The notes under the pieces were generated by a model. It did not search any database and had not been told where the DNA came from. It saw nothing but the letters and a program-made list of their open reading frames with translations. From Bacteroidales bacterium (lineage in GTDB: Bacteria > Bacteroidota > Bacteroidia > Bacteroidales > UBA932): a DNA stretch of 64,000 bases. The position numbers and the translations under genes were made by a program. Numbering within the stretch: the first letter of the stretch is position 1; every line of letters begins with the position of its first letter. Location of the stretch: assembly GCA_004554455.1 (NCBI GenBank), contig SFMG01000002.1, forward strand, positions 1 through 64,000. The letters are read 5' to 3'. This document shows, piece by piece, positions 24,538-34,043 of the stretch.

Positions 24538-26201
24538 CTGTGACGGCGCTGTTTTAGCTTGTAGAAGAGGCGCTCGGCCGGTACGAGAGGCTGGCGCTCG
24601 AGACGGGCGAAACGCTGGAAATAGTCTTCGCGTGCCGCCCCGTCAAGGACGTCACGGAAGTGCCAGAGGGCTGTTACGAACCAGCTGAGGCGGGAATATG
24701 GGTTGCCGAGACGGCGTTTGCGCAGCCAGGCGAGGTACTCCAGACTGGCGTCGAGCTTGCGGCGCACGGTGGCGCTGTCGGCAGTGGAGCTGATGTTGGA
24801 ACCGCTGCGACGCCATTGCACCCGCGGACCGCTTATGCTGCAGATGGGGCGGCCGGCGGATATGCTGAGCCAGGAGGCGTCGTCGGAATTCCAGGCGAGG
24901 TCGAAGGGAACGAAGCCGCCCGCCGCTTCGTAGGCGCTGCGGCGGAAGACATATTCCACTGCATAGGAGCGAAGGCCCTTGAGCAGACGGCCGCGCACGA
25001 AGCGGGAGGCAGAGAGGCGGCGGGGAAAGTCGCAGCTCTCAATAATGTTCCCGTCCGCGTCTATGACATCCACGTTGAAGTGGAGCAGGTCCAGACCCTT
25101 GCGGGAAGTCTTCAGGAAGGCATCCACGCAGTCCGGCTGCATCAGGTCGTCGTCGGAGAAGAGCCAGACCCAGTCTTCGTGACTGAGTTCCACGCAGCGC
25201 TTCCACTGGGCGACGAGGTCGCGGCCACCCAGGTTTTCGTCGAAACGTACATATTGCAGGTCCAGCCGGCCACGGAAGGACTCGCAGATGCCGCGCAGGT
25301 CTTCCGGGGAGGCGTCGTCGCCCACATATACACGGAAGTTGCCGTTGGTCTGGGAGGCCAGGGATTCGAGGGTCCGGGCCAGGTAACGGCCGCGGTAGGC
25401 GGGTATGACTATGGCCAGGCTGCCGTCTTCCCAGTCCGAGATCACGCGGCGCAGGCGACGCGCGGCCACCCTGCCCTTCAGTTCGCGCTTCAGGCGGCTG
25501 AGCTTGCGGCTGGGACGGCTGTGGACTTCATAGCGCAGAGCCGGATGGTTCCGGGAGTCGCGGCCCTCTGGCAACAGCAGGCCGGCTTCGATTCCGGCTT
25601 CCTTCAGACAAGGACCAAGCAGCAGCTGGTCCCGGTAAGGGAAGCGGCGGAAGAGAGCCGCCCAGGCCTCGTCGGCAGCGATGACTGCAGGGTTGTTGTG
25701 GGCTCTGAATATGAGATTGTTCTCGCTCATCCCGCTGTGGCGCGGCCAGCCCAGGGAGAGCAGATGGCGGCATACCTTTTCCATGTCCTCCCCGGCAGCC
25801 CGTCCCGAAGCGCAGCAGGCCAGGGCCTCGTCGTAGAGGTCGTCGCGCAGCGGATGGCGGACGGCGGCGAAGAGCTCCCCTCTCTGGATACAGTCGAAAA
25901 TCAGCGCATAGAAGTCCTCCGAGACTATGCCCACATTGGCGTCCATCCAGACGCTGAAGTCGTAGTCCGCGAGCAGGCGGTGGGGCAGGAATTTGGGATA
26001 GCGCGACCTTTCGCGGGCGTCGCCGCAGGCCTCCTCAGGCAGGGGACGAAGTTGCCACTGTCCGTCGCGGCCGCGGTCAGGGCGGTCGTTGTCAGGGCGG
26101 TCGCAGAAGCAGATGAAGTCCAGCCCGTCAGGCGGCGCAGCAGGCTGGATAAGCCTGTCGTAAGTGCCTGTTATGCAAGTATATATCGCTATCTTTTTCA
26201 T
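24534..26201 (-). CDS. two-domain glycosyltransferase: DUF616 (TOD1/MUCI70-like) plus GT2
   Basis: The protein has 555 residues from ATG 26201. The N-terminal half (about 1-240) begins MKKIAIYTCITGTYDRLIQP and contains 'DFSVWMDANVGIVSEDFYAL', the metal-binding DxD-like region of the DUF616/TOD1 family. The C-terminal half (about 255-540) is GT2: 'LAIVIPAYRGRYLARTLES', 'VYVGDDASPEDL' and 'WVWLFSDDDLMQPDCVDAF' with the DDD metal site. Both halves look intact, so one polypeptide may add two sugars. The open frame extends far upstream but overlaps the TupA-like gene in another frame; the ATGA overlap at 26198-26201 fixes the start. Confidence 0.85.
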   Translation of the reverse strand: MKKIAIYTCITGTYDRLIQPAAPPDGLDFICFCDRPDNDRPDRGRDGQWQLRPLPEEACGDARERSRYPKFLPHRLLADYDFSVWMDANVGIVSEDFYALIFDCIQRGELFAAVRHPLRDDLYDEALACCASGRAAGEDMEKVCRHLLSLGWPRHSGMSENNLIFRAHNNPAVIAADEAWAALFRRFPYRDQLLLGPCLKEAGIEAGLLLPEGRDSRNHPALRYEVHSRPSRKLSRLKRELKGRVAARRLRRVISDWEDGSLAIVIPAYRGRYLARTLESLASQTNGNFRVYVGDDASPEDLRGICESFRGRLDLQYVRFDENLGGRDLVAQWKRCVELSHEDWVWLFSDDDLMQPDCVDAFLKTSRKGLDLLHFNVDVIDADGNIIESCDFPRRLSASRFVRGRLLKGLRSYAVEYVFRRSAYEAAGGFVPFDLAWNSDDASWLSISAGRPICSISGPRVQWRRSGSNISSTADSATVRRKLDASLEYLAWLRKRRLGNPYSRLSWFVTALWHFRDVLDGAAREDYFQRFARLERQPLVPAERLFYKLKQRRHR

Positions 26202-27070
26202 TTGATTCCCTCCAGTTTGACATAGGAACCCAGCTCCAGGTCGAAGGATTCGGGCTCGAAGGGCACCATTCCTCCCCAGTGGTAGAAAGTATATTCCCCG
26301 AAATATACCTTTCCGTCGAGTTCGTAGAAGTCTATGCGGACCTGCGGCAGGCCGGCGGAAAGTCTGGCGGCAAGCGTCTGCATCAGCTCGAAGCGTTGCG
26401 GCAGGGCAGGCGGAGTGTCGGCGTTGGGGTGACCGTTGCGCAGGTCGAGGTGGCGGCCCTCCATATCGTAGAAGTCGAAGCGGGTTTCGGTGTCGCGGCG
26501 GCCCCTTTCGCTGGCTATGAACATAAGCCGCGGCCGGCCGTCGAAGCAGAAGAATTTGTAGTCGGGCACATTGTCGCCCAGATAGGCCTCGGCAATGATA
26601 CGCGGCTTCAGGCCCTTGTAGGCCCATTCGCGGTCGAAGGGATAGAAGTCCTTCTTCAGGGCGGCGGCGAGGGAACGGCAGGCGGCCGGGATGTCGAAAG
26701 CGGCCTTGTCGCGGCAGAGTATGGCGCTGCCGCTGTCGTGGGTGCATTTGAGCACGAAGCGCTGCGGAAGAGAGTCCCAGTCGATGTCCACGGGCCTGTC
26801 CCAGACTCCCAGGGTTGGCACCGTGTATTCCTCTCCGATGAGGGAGGCGACGTGCGCTTTCACTCCGGCCTTGTCCACAAGAGTGTGGTAGAGCGGGTTG
26901 CGGTCGTGAAGCTTGAGCCACTGGAGTTTCTCGTTGTAGCTGCGTGGATGGCGAAGGTCGAGACGGCGCCCCATCTTGAGGCGGTATTTCGCCCTGAGAT
27001 AGAGCCCGTCCGGCAGCAGACGGCCCGCCGGCGACGCAAGCAGCATCAGGCATTTTGACTTCAGTGACAT
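26198..27070 (-). CDS. TupA-like ATP-grasp protein
   Basis: The 290-residue protein matches the TupA-like ATP-grasp family: 'DLRHPRSYNEKLQWLKLHDR' near the start, then 'FVLKCTHDSGSAILCRDK' and 'YLGDNVPDYKFFCFDGRPRL', and a C-terminal 'QVRIDFYELDGKVYFGEYTF' that supplies metal and ATP ligands. TupA itself makes the teichuronopeptide of an alkaliphilic Bacillus. In Bacteroidetes these genes sit in polysaccharide clusters and may attach amino acids to sugar acids. The start overlaps the flippase gene by 10 bases. Confidence 0.88.
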   Translation of the reverse strand: MSLKSKCLMLLASPAGRLLPDGLYLRAKYRLKMGRRLDLRHPRSYNEKLQWLKLHDRNPLYHTLVDKAGVKAHVASLIGEEYTVPTLGVWDRPVDIDWDSLPQRFVLKCTHDSGSAILCRDKAAFDIPAACRSLAAALKKDFYPFDREWAYKGLKPRIIAEAYLGDNVPDYKFFCFDGRPRLMFIASERGRRDTETRFDFYDMEGRHLDLRNGHPNADTPPALPQRFELMQTLAARLSAGLPQVRIDFYELDGKVYFGEYTFYHWGGMVPFEPESFDLELGSYVKLEGIK

Positions 27071-28584
27071 TTCAGCTTGGATTTTATGAAGGATTTCTCC
27101 CCGTCAGTGAGCAGGAACAGCCAGGCACAGGCGGCGGTGGCAAGACTGCCGGCCACAAGCACAATGAAAAGCCGCAGGAGGCCGTCCGGGATTAGGTGGC
27201 ACAGAGCCGCAACAGGCAGGACGGAGAGCGCAGTGCACAGCGCCATCCTGAGGCAGAGCCGCAGGAACTCCCCCGCAGGAAAGCCGCAGAGGCGTTTAAG
27301 CAGGAGGACCTTGGCCACGTCCACGCAGAGATAAATCAATGCGAAGACTATATATGCCCCGCTTGCAGGCATTCCCAGACGGAAGGCGAGCCAGACCAGA
27401 GGGAAGGCCAGAAGGGCTATGGCGCTGGTGACGAGATACCAGAGGCGTATCTTGCCGTTGGCGAGGGCAAGTGTGAGCAGCGGGTTGCAGAGCATATCCG
27501 CGAGCAGGCCCAGCATTGTGAGGCGGACGAACAGCGCGGCTTCCTGCGGTGGATCGACCAGCCATATCTCCAAAACGGCGGGAGCCTCGAAAAAGAGAGG
27601 CAGGGCAAAGAGCCATATTACCAGGAAGCTGAATTTGGAGCCCTTCATTACGAGCGAGAAGCTGTAGAGGGAGTTGCCGGCCGCCCAGGACTTGGTGATC
27701 TGGGGGTTGATTGCGGTCAGCAGGGAGGAGACCATCTGCTTGACTATGCCTTCTACCTGCAGGGCGACTCCCCTGGCGGCATTCACGCCCACCCCGAAGA
27801 AGACATTGCTGAGCAGGTTTACGCCCTGGGTGTTGACCAGGTAGGCCCCGGAGCCGAGGAAGTTCCACCCGGCAAAGCCGCTCATCTCGCGGACCATGCT
27901 GCGGTCGAAGCTGATACGGCCGCGAGTCTCTTCGAAATGGCGGCGGCAGTAGGCGGCATAGCACAGTCTGACGACCAGGGCGACCGCCAGCATCAGCAGG
28001 GCGTAGGTCTTGAGCTTGTCCGAGGGCGAGAAGTAGAGCCCCAGTGCGACAAGGAGCTTCAGCGTGCCCTCAAGCAGACTGATCCATGCGTAGGCGGACA
28101 TATCCTCGTGGGCCGTGATGCAGGCGTTGTATGGTATGGAGAGGAGATTGAGCACCAGCACCCCGGCGGAGCATTGCAGGACCCAGCCGGCGGCATCCAT
28201 GCGGCCTTCGGGTATATTCATCCGGCTGTGCAGGAACCATAGGCCCAGACTTTCGACCAGCAGGACCACCACCAGGGCGAAAATGCATTGGATGATGACA
28301 CTGGTGGAGAAGACACGGCGCAGTTTCTCCGCATCTCCCTGCCCGAGAGAGTAACTTATATAGCGCACTATGGCCTGGGTGACGGAGGCGCTCACGAGGG
28401 TGAACAGGGTCACGAGACCTCCCACGGCATTATAGACTCCGTAGTCCTCGACGCCCAGCTCCCTGAGCACCACCCTGGAGGTGAAGAGGCCTATGAGCAG
28501 CAGCAGAAACATCCTGCCGTAGAGCAGGACGGTGTTCCGCGCTATTCTCCTGCTCTCGGAAGATATGCCTCTTTGCTCGTCCAT
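27061..28584 (-). CDS. Wzx-type polysaccharide flippase
   Basis: The 507-residue inner-membrane protein of the MOP (polysaccharide transporter) superfamily has about 14 predicted helices. The start 'RIARNTVLLYGRMFLLLLIG' and the segment 'LGVEDYGVYNAVGGLVTLF' are typical of Bacteroidetes Wzx-like flippases. It would carry lipid-linked repeat units across the inner membrane. It is the first gene of a seven-gene operon down to 19734. No Wzy polymerase is visible in the operon. The promoter box lies only 5 bases from the ATG, so the mRNA may have almost no leader. Confidence 0.9.
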   Translation of the reverse strand: MDEQRGISSESRRIARNTVLLYGRMFLLLLIGLFTSRVVLRELGVEDYGVYNAVGGLVTLFTLVSASVTQAIVRYISYSLGQGDAEKLRRVFSTSVIIQCIFALVVVLLVESLGLWFLHSRMNIPEGRMDAAGWVLQCSAGVLVLNLLSIPYNACITAHEDMSAYAWISLLEGTLKLLVALGLYFSPSDKLKTYALLMLAVALVVRLCYAAYCRRHFEETRGRISFDRSMVREMSGFAGWNFLGSGAYLVNTQGVNLLSNVFFGVGVNAARGVALQVEGIVKQMVSSLLTAINPQITKSWAAGNSLYSFSLVMKGSKFSFLVIWLFALPLFFEAPAVLEIWLVDPPQEAALFVRLTMLGLLADMLCNPLLTLALANGKIRLWYLVTSAIALLAFPLVWLAFRLGMPASGAYIVFALIYLCVDVAKVLLLKRLCGFPAGEFLRLCLRMALCTALSVLPVAALCHLIPDGLLRLFIVLVAGSLATAACAWLFLLTDGEKSFIKSKLKCH

Positions 28585-28589
28585 AGTTG

Positions 28590-28597
28590 CAAAAATA
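28590..28597 (-). promoter_or_regulatory. -7 box for the polysaccharide operon
   Basis: TATTTTTG on the minus strand fits TAnnTTTG and ends 5 bases before the flippase ATG. A leaderless or near-leaderless transcript is implied if this box is used. A more upstream promoter is possible. Confidence 0.4.
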
Positions 28598-28641
28598 GCA
28601 TTATTTCCTCTTACGGAGCTTTGCAGCTGCAGAAAAGACGC

Positions 28642-29244
28642 TCAGCGTATGGAGAATTCGCAGCCGCAGTAGAGCTGATTGTAGAATTCATATTCCTTCA
28701 GGAGTTCCTGACGCCGCTGCTGCAGACCGTCCTTGCGCCAATTGCGGTCCCACCAGACCGGCGCCGTCGCTGCCTCCGTTTCGGCCGCTGCGGTCCTGCA
28801 GGCCCACTCCCCTGCCGCGTTTATCTGTTCCAGGCTCTTCCAGCGGGAGGAGGCGAGGGTGGTGGTGACGACGCGTATGCCGTGGTCCCGGGCGTAGCGG
28901 GCGGCGCTCAGCAGACGGTAGCGGAAGCACTGCAGGCAGCGGGCTCCCCTCTCAGGCTCCCCTTCCAGGCCCCGCACTCCCTCCAGCCAGGCGCTGTGGT
29001 CGTAGTCGGCATCGACGATTTCGAGTCCCTTTGCGGCGGCGAAACGGCTGCACTCCTCTTTGCGGTGCATATATTCCTCTTCAGGATATATATTCGGATT
29101 GAAGTAATATATGACTGGGGTTATGCCGCTGTGCAGCAGACATTCGACTATTGCGGATGAGCAGGGGGCACAGCAGCTGTGCAATAAAATCCGAGACTCC
29201 CCGAAGGGAGCCTCGACTGTAAGTATGTTCTTCTTTTCTTCCAT
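28642..29244 (-). CDS. queH: epoxyqueuosine reductase QueH
   Basis: QueH reduces epoxyqueuosine to queuosine in tRNA, replacing the unrelated QueG. The 200-residue protein has the family cysteines: SCCAPCS (Cys24, Cys25, Cys28), CLQC (Cys103, Cys106) and the C-terminal YCGCEFS (Cys193, Cys195), which bind an iron-sulfur cluster and another metal. 'GIRVVTTTLASSRWKSLEQI' is also characteristic. Its start codon overlaps the stop of the pyrophosphatase gene by one base (TAATG), so the two are translationally coupled. No other queuosine genes are in the window. Confidence 0.93.
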   Translation of the reverse strand: MEEKKNILTVEAPFGESRILLHSCCAPCSSAIVECLLHSGITPVIYYFNPNIYPEEEYMHRKEECSRFAAAKGLEIVDADYDHSAWLEGVRGLEGEPERGARCLQCFRYRLLSAARYARDHGIRVVTTTLASSRWKSLEQINAAGEWACRTAAAETEAATAPVWWDRNWRKDGLQQRRQELLKEYEFYNQLYCGCEFSIR

Positions 29245-31463
29245 TAAAGTATGTGCCAGGCGACGGTCACTCCAGCCATTACTATGCTCACCATACTCAT
29301 AAGCTTGATGAGGATGTTCAGGGACGGGCCGGAGGTGTCCTTGAAAGGATCGCCGACGGTGTCGCCCACAACGGTGGCGTGGTGGCTGTCGGAATTCTTG
29401 CCGCCGAAATTGCCTTCCTCGACGAATTTCTTGGCGTTGTCCCAGGCGCCGCCGGAATTGGCCATGAAGATTGCGAGCACGAAGCCGGCTCCGAGGCCTC
29501 CGATGAGCAGACCCATCACGCCTGCAACGCCGAGGAGTATGCCGGTCACGATAGGAACTATTATGGCGATGAGGGACGGGAATATCATCTCCTGCTGTGC
29601 GGCCTTGGTGGAGATTTCCACGCAGCGCTTGTAGTCAGGGGTGCCTTCACCGGTGAGTATGCCTTTTATTTCTCGGAACTGGCGGCGCACTTCGATTACC
29701 ATTTTGCCTGCGGCGCGTCCCACTGCGTTCATGGTGAGTCCGCAGAAGAGGAAGGACATCATAGCTCCGATGAATACGCCGGCGAGCACGCTAGGGTTCA
29801 TCAGACTGACATTGAAGTGGCAGAGCACGTCCGGGATGGTGGCCATTGCGGCATCCACCTTTCCGGCGACGCCGTTGAGTACCTCACCGGCGTTTGCCAG
29901 CGCTATCTTGATCTCTTCTATGTAGGAAGCCAGCAGGGCGAGGGCGGTGAGGGCTGCGGAGCCAATGGCAAAGCCCTTGCCTGTGGCGGCGGTGGTGTTG
30001 CCCAGGGCATCCAGCACGTCGGTGCGCTCACGTACCTGCGGTTCGAGTTCGGACATCTGGGCGTTTCCGCCGGCATTGTCGGCTATAGGCCCGTAGGCGT
30101 CGGTGGCCAGGGTGATGCCGAGGGTGGAGAGCATTCCGACGGCGGCTATGGCCACTCCGTAGAGTCCCTTGGAGAGATTGGCGGCGTCCATCATTCCCTT
30201 CACGTCAAATCCTATGGCGCAGAGGTAGGCGAGGACTATGGCGCAGACTATGGCTATGACAGGCAGGGCTGTGGAGAGCATTCCGAGACCTACACCGTTG
30301 ATGATTACGGTTGCAGGACCGGTCTGTGCGGCCTCGGCCAGCTTCTGGGTCGGCTTGTAGGAGTGGGAGGTGTAGTACTCGGTGCCCTTGCCTATCACTA
30401 CCCCAGCGAGCAGTCCGGACACCACGGAGAGTGAGAAGTGCCACCAGTCGGCGGTTTCGGTGCCGAAGACGAGGGCGAGCACTCCGAAGCTGGCGGCAGC
30501 GCTGAGCACGGCGGCGAGGTTGGTGCCCACGCTCATAGACTTGAGCAGCTGGGCCATTCCGGCACCCTCGCGTGTGCGTACGGTGAAGATGCTCAGCACA
30601 GAAAGGACGACGCCTATTGCCGCGATGAGCATAGGGGCCGCGATGGCGCGGAGCTGCATTTCCGGACCGAGGGCAAAGAAAGCGGAGGCGCCGAGGGCCA
30701 TAGTCGAAAGTATGGAACCGCAATAGGATTCATAGAGGTCGGCACCCATTCCTGCGACGTCACCCACGTTGTCACCCACGTTGTCGGCGATGGTGGCCGG
30801 ATTGCGAGGGTCGTCCTCAGGGAGATCCGTCTCGACCTTTCCCACGAGGTCGGCACCCACGTCGGCCGCCTTGGTGTAGATTCCGCCGCCCACGCGGGCG
30901 AAGAGAGCCTGGGTGGATGCACCCATGCCGAAGGTGAGCATGGTGGTAGTGATGACCACGAGCTTCTGGGCTTCAGAGGCTTCTACGACAAAATGATTGA
31001 GAATAATGTACCAGAGCGCAATGTCAAGCAGGCCAAGGCCCACGACGGTGAGACCCATTACGGCACCGGAACGGAAAGCGACCTTAAGGCCGGAGTTGAG
31101 GGACTTGCGCGCGGCAGCAGCTGTCCTGCCGGAGGCGAAGGTGGCGGTCTTCATTCCTATGAAACCGGCCAGCCCGGAGAAGAATCCTCCGGTAAGGAAG
31201 GCAAATGGAACCCAGCTGTTCTGGACATGGAAAACATAGGCAAGCACTGCGAAGAGCACAGCAAGCACCACGAAGACAATGCTTACGATCTTGTACTGCT
31301 GTTTGAGATAGGCCATCGCGCCTTCGCGCACGAATTGCGCTATCTGACGCATTGTAGGAGTTCCTTCATCCTGTTTTTTCATCTGGGCATAGAAAATGCC
31401 TGCGAAACTCAGAGCGATGATTGATGCGCCCAGGACATAATAGGGCACTAGATGGAAATTCAT
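29244..31463 (-). CDS. hppA: ion-pumping membrane pyrophosphatase
   Basis: This 739-residue inner-membrane protein with about 16 helices uses pyrophosphate hydrolysis to pump Na+ and/or H+. The active-site segment '[20 protein letters not shown]' followed by '[20 protein letters not shown]' is intact. [10 protein letters not shown] has Ala and Gly at the two positions that decide potassium dependence (Lys and Thr in K+-independent enzymes), so this is a K+-dependent type; Na+ versus H+ cannot be read with certainty. It is the first gene before queH. A 6-bp inverted repeat lies between it and the terminator of locus A. Confidence 0.96.
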   Translation of the reverse strand: MNFHLVPYYVLGASIIALSFAGIFYAQMKKQDEGTPTMRQIAQFVREGAMAYLKQQYKIVSIVFVVLAVLFAVLAYVFHVQNSWVPFAFLTGGFFSGLAGFIGMKTATFASGRTAAAARKSLNSGLKVAFRSGAVMGLTVVGLGLLDIALWYIILNHFVVEASEAQKLVVITTTMLTFGMGASTQALFARVGGGIYTKAADVGADLVGKVETDLPEDDPRNPATIADNVGDNVGDVAGMGADLYESYCGSILSTMALGASAFFALGPEMQLRAIAAPMLIAAIGVVLSVLSIFTVRTREGAGMAQLLKSMSVGTNLAAVLSAAASFGVLALVFGTETADWWHFSLSVVSGLLAGVVIGKGTEYYTSHSYKPTQKLAEAAQTGPATVIINGVGLGMLSTALPVIAIVCAIVLAYLCAIGFDVKGMMDAANLSKGLYGVAIAAVGMLSTLGITLATDAYGPIADNAGGNAQMSELEPQVRERTDVLDALGNTTAATGKGFAIGSAALTALALLASYIEEIKIALANAGEVLNGVAGKVDAAMATIPDVLCHFNVSLMNPSVLAGVFIGAMMSFLFCGLTMNAVGRAAGKMVIEVRRQFREIKGILTGEGTPDYKRCVEISTKAAQQEMIFPSLIAIIVPIVTGILLGVAGVMGLLIGGLGAGFVLAIFMANSGGAWDNAKKFVEEGNFGGKNSDSHHATVVGDTVGDPFKDTSGPSLNILIKLMSMVSIVMAGVTVAWHIL

Positions 31464-31497
31464 CTTAAGTTAGATTAGTATTAAGTTAAAATATGAC

Positions 31498-31513
31498 CCT
31501 CCCGGCAGGGAGG
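31498..31513. other. short inverted repeat upstream of hppA
   Basis: CCTCCC (31498-31503) and GGGAGG (31508-31513) enclose GGCA. It lies between the terminator at 31526 and the hppA ATG at 31463. It is perhaps a secondary terminator or part of the hppA control region. I see no TAnnTTTG box here. Confidence 0.4.
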
Positions 31514-31525
31514 AAGACAAAGTTA

Positions 31526-31561
31526 ATAAAAAAGGGCCGCAAAGCAAACTTTACGGCCCTT
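31526..31561 (-). terminator. terminator of locus A
   Basis: On the minus strand GGGCCG (31559-31554) pairs with CGGCCC (31539-31534); the loop can extend the stem with TAAAG/CTTTG. A run of T follows (31533-31526). It lies 17 bases after the stop of the last DUF5689 gene and closes the six-gene operon. Confidence 0.85.
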
Positions 31562-31577
31562 AATCGATAAATTTCCC

Positions 31578-34031
31578 TTATTTGTTGTAACGTATGGCGA
31601 AATAGGACAATGCGCTTGCGTGCTCTGCAGCAAGAGCGGTTTCCTTGGAGGACTCCTTCAGTACGGAGTTGGCGTATTCGGAGCCGTCCGAGCAGACGTC
31701 GCTTACCGGACGCAGGCGCACATATACCTCTGCCTTGCCGAGCATCTCGAGAGGCAGGTCGAAATTGATGCTCTTGAAAGCCACGATGGAAGAGTAGAGG
31801 GTGTTGGACCATACGGAAACGTCCGGAATGGTGTACTCGCCTATCCTGTTCCAGAGCTTGTCGTCCGCAGCCGCCTGGGAATCGGTCTCAGCCCACTCGG
31901 CAATCCAGTAGCGCGGAGAATACCAGGTCTGCTGGGTGTTGAGCACGCTGATCTGCATTGAGAGATGGTTGGTGGCTATGCCCTCGGTGGAGAACTTCAC
32001 CAGCCAGGCATAAGGGCGCTGCGTCTCGTCGTTCCACCAGAAGTGGCTTGCGAATGCACTGAAGGCGGAACCATAGACATTGCCCTTTCCGCACATCGAA
32101 GTGCTCTGGTTGTTGATTCCGCCGGCGCCTCTTTTGCTGTTGTTCACGGCGTCCTTGCTGGTCGCGTTAGGACCGCACCACTCCACGGTTCCGTCAGGAT
32201 TGTTGCTGACGAGGGAGGACATTACAGGATTGTAGTGCTCCTTTGCTGGATCCAGCACCACGCCTATGCCGTTGCGGTTGCCCCAGTTGTCGCCGAAGAT
32301 ATAATTGGCGCTGTTGCCGATAGGGCCGAGGTAATCATAGGTACCGGCACCCCAGAAGTGCTGCTTGTAGGTGGCCATGGTGTAGTCCAGGGCCGGATCG
32401 CCGGTGTATTTCTCCTGATAGGTGTGGGTGAGCCAGCCGTTCTCCCCATAGGTAGGGAGCGCCACCTCGTTCTCGGTGTCCGGATTCCAGAAACGGTATT
32501 CGGTGAGGAGGGCGGAGAAGCTGTCTTCCACGCTGTCGTTCATCTGGCCCCAGACGTCCTCCTTGCACTGGTGACGTATCTGGTAACGGCCTATGTTTCC
32601 GAGGGTCGGGTCGAATTCAATGTCGGCCGGGTCGGCACCGTCCTTCCACTCGAAACGGGAGAAACGCTCGTGAACTATGACACCGGAAATCTTGCCGGAG
32701 CCGTAAGGCAGACGCGTGCCGTCGCTGCGGTAAACGCAGACGGTGTTGGTGTACATATACATTGAGTTGCCGTTGATGTCACGCACAAGCAGCGGATACT
32801 TGCTTATGCGGCTGGCACCCGTGCCGATGCTGTAACCTTCGTTCACCGGGCAGATGGAGCCTTTGCGTACAGGGAGCTCGCAGTCCTTGATGGTTACATA
32901 GGTATATATGTCCTGGTCGCTGAGCTCGTTCATATATTTTTCCTTTACAGGGATATCTGACTTCGAGCCGGCCACCTGGGAGACAACCATATTCTTGGTG
33001 AAGCCGCCGATCTCGTAGCGTTCCGGTTCCTCGAGCATATTGATGGTCGCACCGTGGAGGAGTATCTGCACCCTGTCGAACTGCTTGAGATTGTTGTCGT
33101 CTTCGCTCTGCGCAATGACGGCTATGCCTTCGGAGGCGTCAGGGCTCTGTATGTATATGGTGCGCTTCGAGCCGCTGTAGTCGATTACGGAGGTAGTGGT
33201 CTGCTCGTTCTCTCCGGCATTGCCGCTTTCCGTGTTGCTGACTACCACACCGTCGAGTATTACATAGTCCTCGATAGGCTTGCCGGTGGAATAGTTGTCC
33301 TTGAGCGCCTTGAAGCTCATCACCTCTCCGAGGCCCTCTTCCGAGTTTCTCTGGACGAAGTTCACGAGAATGGCGACACTGTCGCCCCAGCCGTCAGTGA
33401 AGCTGAAGGACACCGAGGCCGTACGCGGCCGGACCGGCTCCGGATTTGCCACGGTCTCGAAACGGAGGGTGCAGCTGTTGCCGCCGTAAGGGTCCGGGTC
33501 GATGACTGCTGCGCTTATCCACTCGCCTGAGGCCTCGTCGGTATAGGCGATGTTCACGTCCATATATTCAAAAGGAATATTGCTCTTTACGGGCACCTCG
33601 GTGACGCCGCCCTTACCGGCTGCGATCACCGAACTGTTCTGAAGGCTGAGTTCGGCCTCGATCAGTCCCTTCTGTTTGATATATATGGTGTCCCTGCGCT
33701 CGTCCACGTCGCTGCACAGCACGAGGCCGGCCATACGCTTGAACTCCTCGTTGAAAGTGTATTCCACATACAGGGTGTCGTCCCCGTTGCCCTCCCATTT
33801 GTCAAGGGCTATCCATTCCTGACCTTCCGCAACGTTCTCGACGTGGTATGCGCCGTTGGAATAGACAGGAATCGCCACGTCGCCGGCGAGAGACTCGACT
33901 ATGAACTCCTTGGTCGGAGCGCCGAGCTCCACCAGAGGAATCTTTGCGGCATCATCGAGGGAGCAGGACTGGGCAAAGAGTCCGGCCGTTGCCATCAGGG
34001 CCGCAGAGCCGTATTTGAGTATATTTTTCAT
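31578..34031 (-). CDS. DUF5689 lipoprotein (second of two)
   Basis: The 817-residue lipoprotein (lipobox AQSC, Cys23; acidic residues follow, CSLDD) begins with a BACON-like beta-sandwich. A longer middle part matches DUF5689, an OB-fold-like domain: 'VILDGVVVSNTESGNAGENE' and 'SDQDIYTYVTIKDCELPVRK'. The C-terminal 250 residues look like a jelly-roll. Such proteins accompany SusCD pairs as surface lipoproteins, probably in substrate capture. It is the last gene of locus A, 12 bases after its paralogue, and followed by a terminator. The two paralogues are well diverged. Confidence 0.82.
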   Translation of the reverse strand: MKNILKYGSAALMATAGLFAQSCSLDDAAKIPLVELGAPTKEFIVESLAGDVAIPVYSNGAYHVENVAEGQEWIALDKWEGNGDDTLYVEYTFNEEFKRMAGLVLCSDVDERRDTIYIKQKGLIEAELSLQNSSVIAAGKGGVTEVPVKSNIPFEYMDVNIAYTDEASGEWISAAVIDPDPYGGNSCTLRFETVANPEPVRPRTASVSFSFTDGWGDSVAILVNFVQRNSEEGLGEVMSFKALKDNYSTGKPIEDYVILDGVVVSNTESGNAGENEQTTTSVIDYSGSKRTIYIQSPDASEGIAVIAQSEDDNNLKQFDRVQILLHGATINMLEEPERYEIGGFTKNMVVSQVAGSKSDIPVKEKYMNELSDQDIYTYVTIKDCELPVRKGSICPVNEGYSIGTGASRISKYPLLVRDINGNSMYMYTNTVCVYRSDGTRLPYGSGKISGVIVHERFSRFEWKDGADPADIEFDPTLGNIGRYQIRHQCKEDVWGQMNDSVEDSFSALLTEYRFWNPDTENEVALPTYGENGWLTHTYQEKYTGDPALDYTMATYKQHFWGAGTYDYLGPIGNSANYIFGDNWGNRNGIGVVLDPAKEHYNPVMSSLVSNNPDGTVEWCGPNATSKDAVNNSKRGAGGINNQSTSMCGKGNVYGSAFSAFASHFWWNDETQRPYAWLVKFSTEGIATNHLSMQISVLNTQQTWYSPRYWIAEWAETDSQAAADDKLWNRIGEYTIPDVSVWSNTLYSSIVAFKSINFDLPLEMLGKAEVYVRLRPVSDVCSDGSEYANSVLKESSKETALAAEHASALSYFAIRYNK

Positions 34032-34043
34032 TGCTTGTCTTTT

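Noticed and set aside
26202..27053. N-terminal extension of the DUF616-GT2 frame
   Set aside because: It lies out of frame inside the TupA-like gene, is Arg/Pro-rich shadow sequence, and the ATGA overlap marks the real start.
29253..30434. Plus-strand frame of 393 codons rich in His and Gly
   Set aside because: Antisense to the strongly conserved pyrophosphatase gene.
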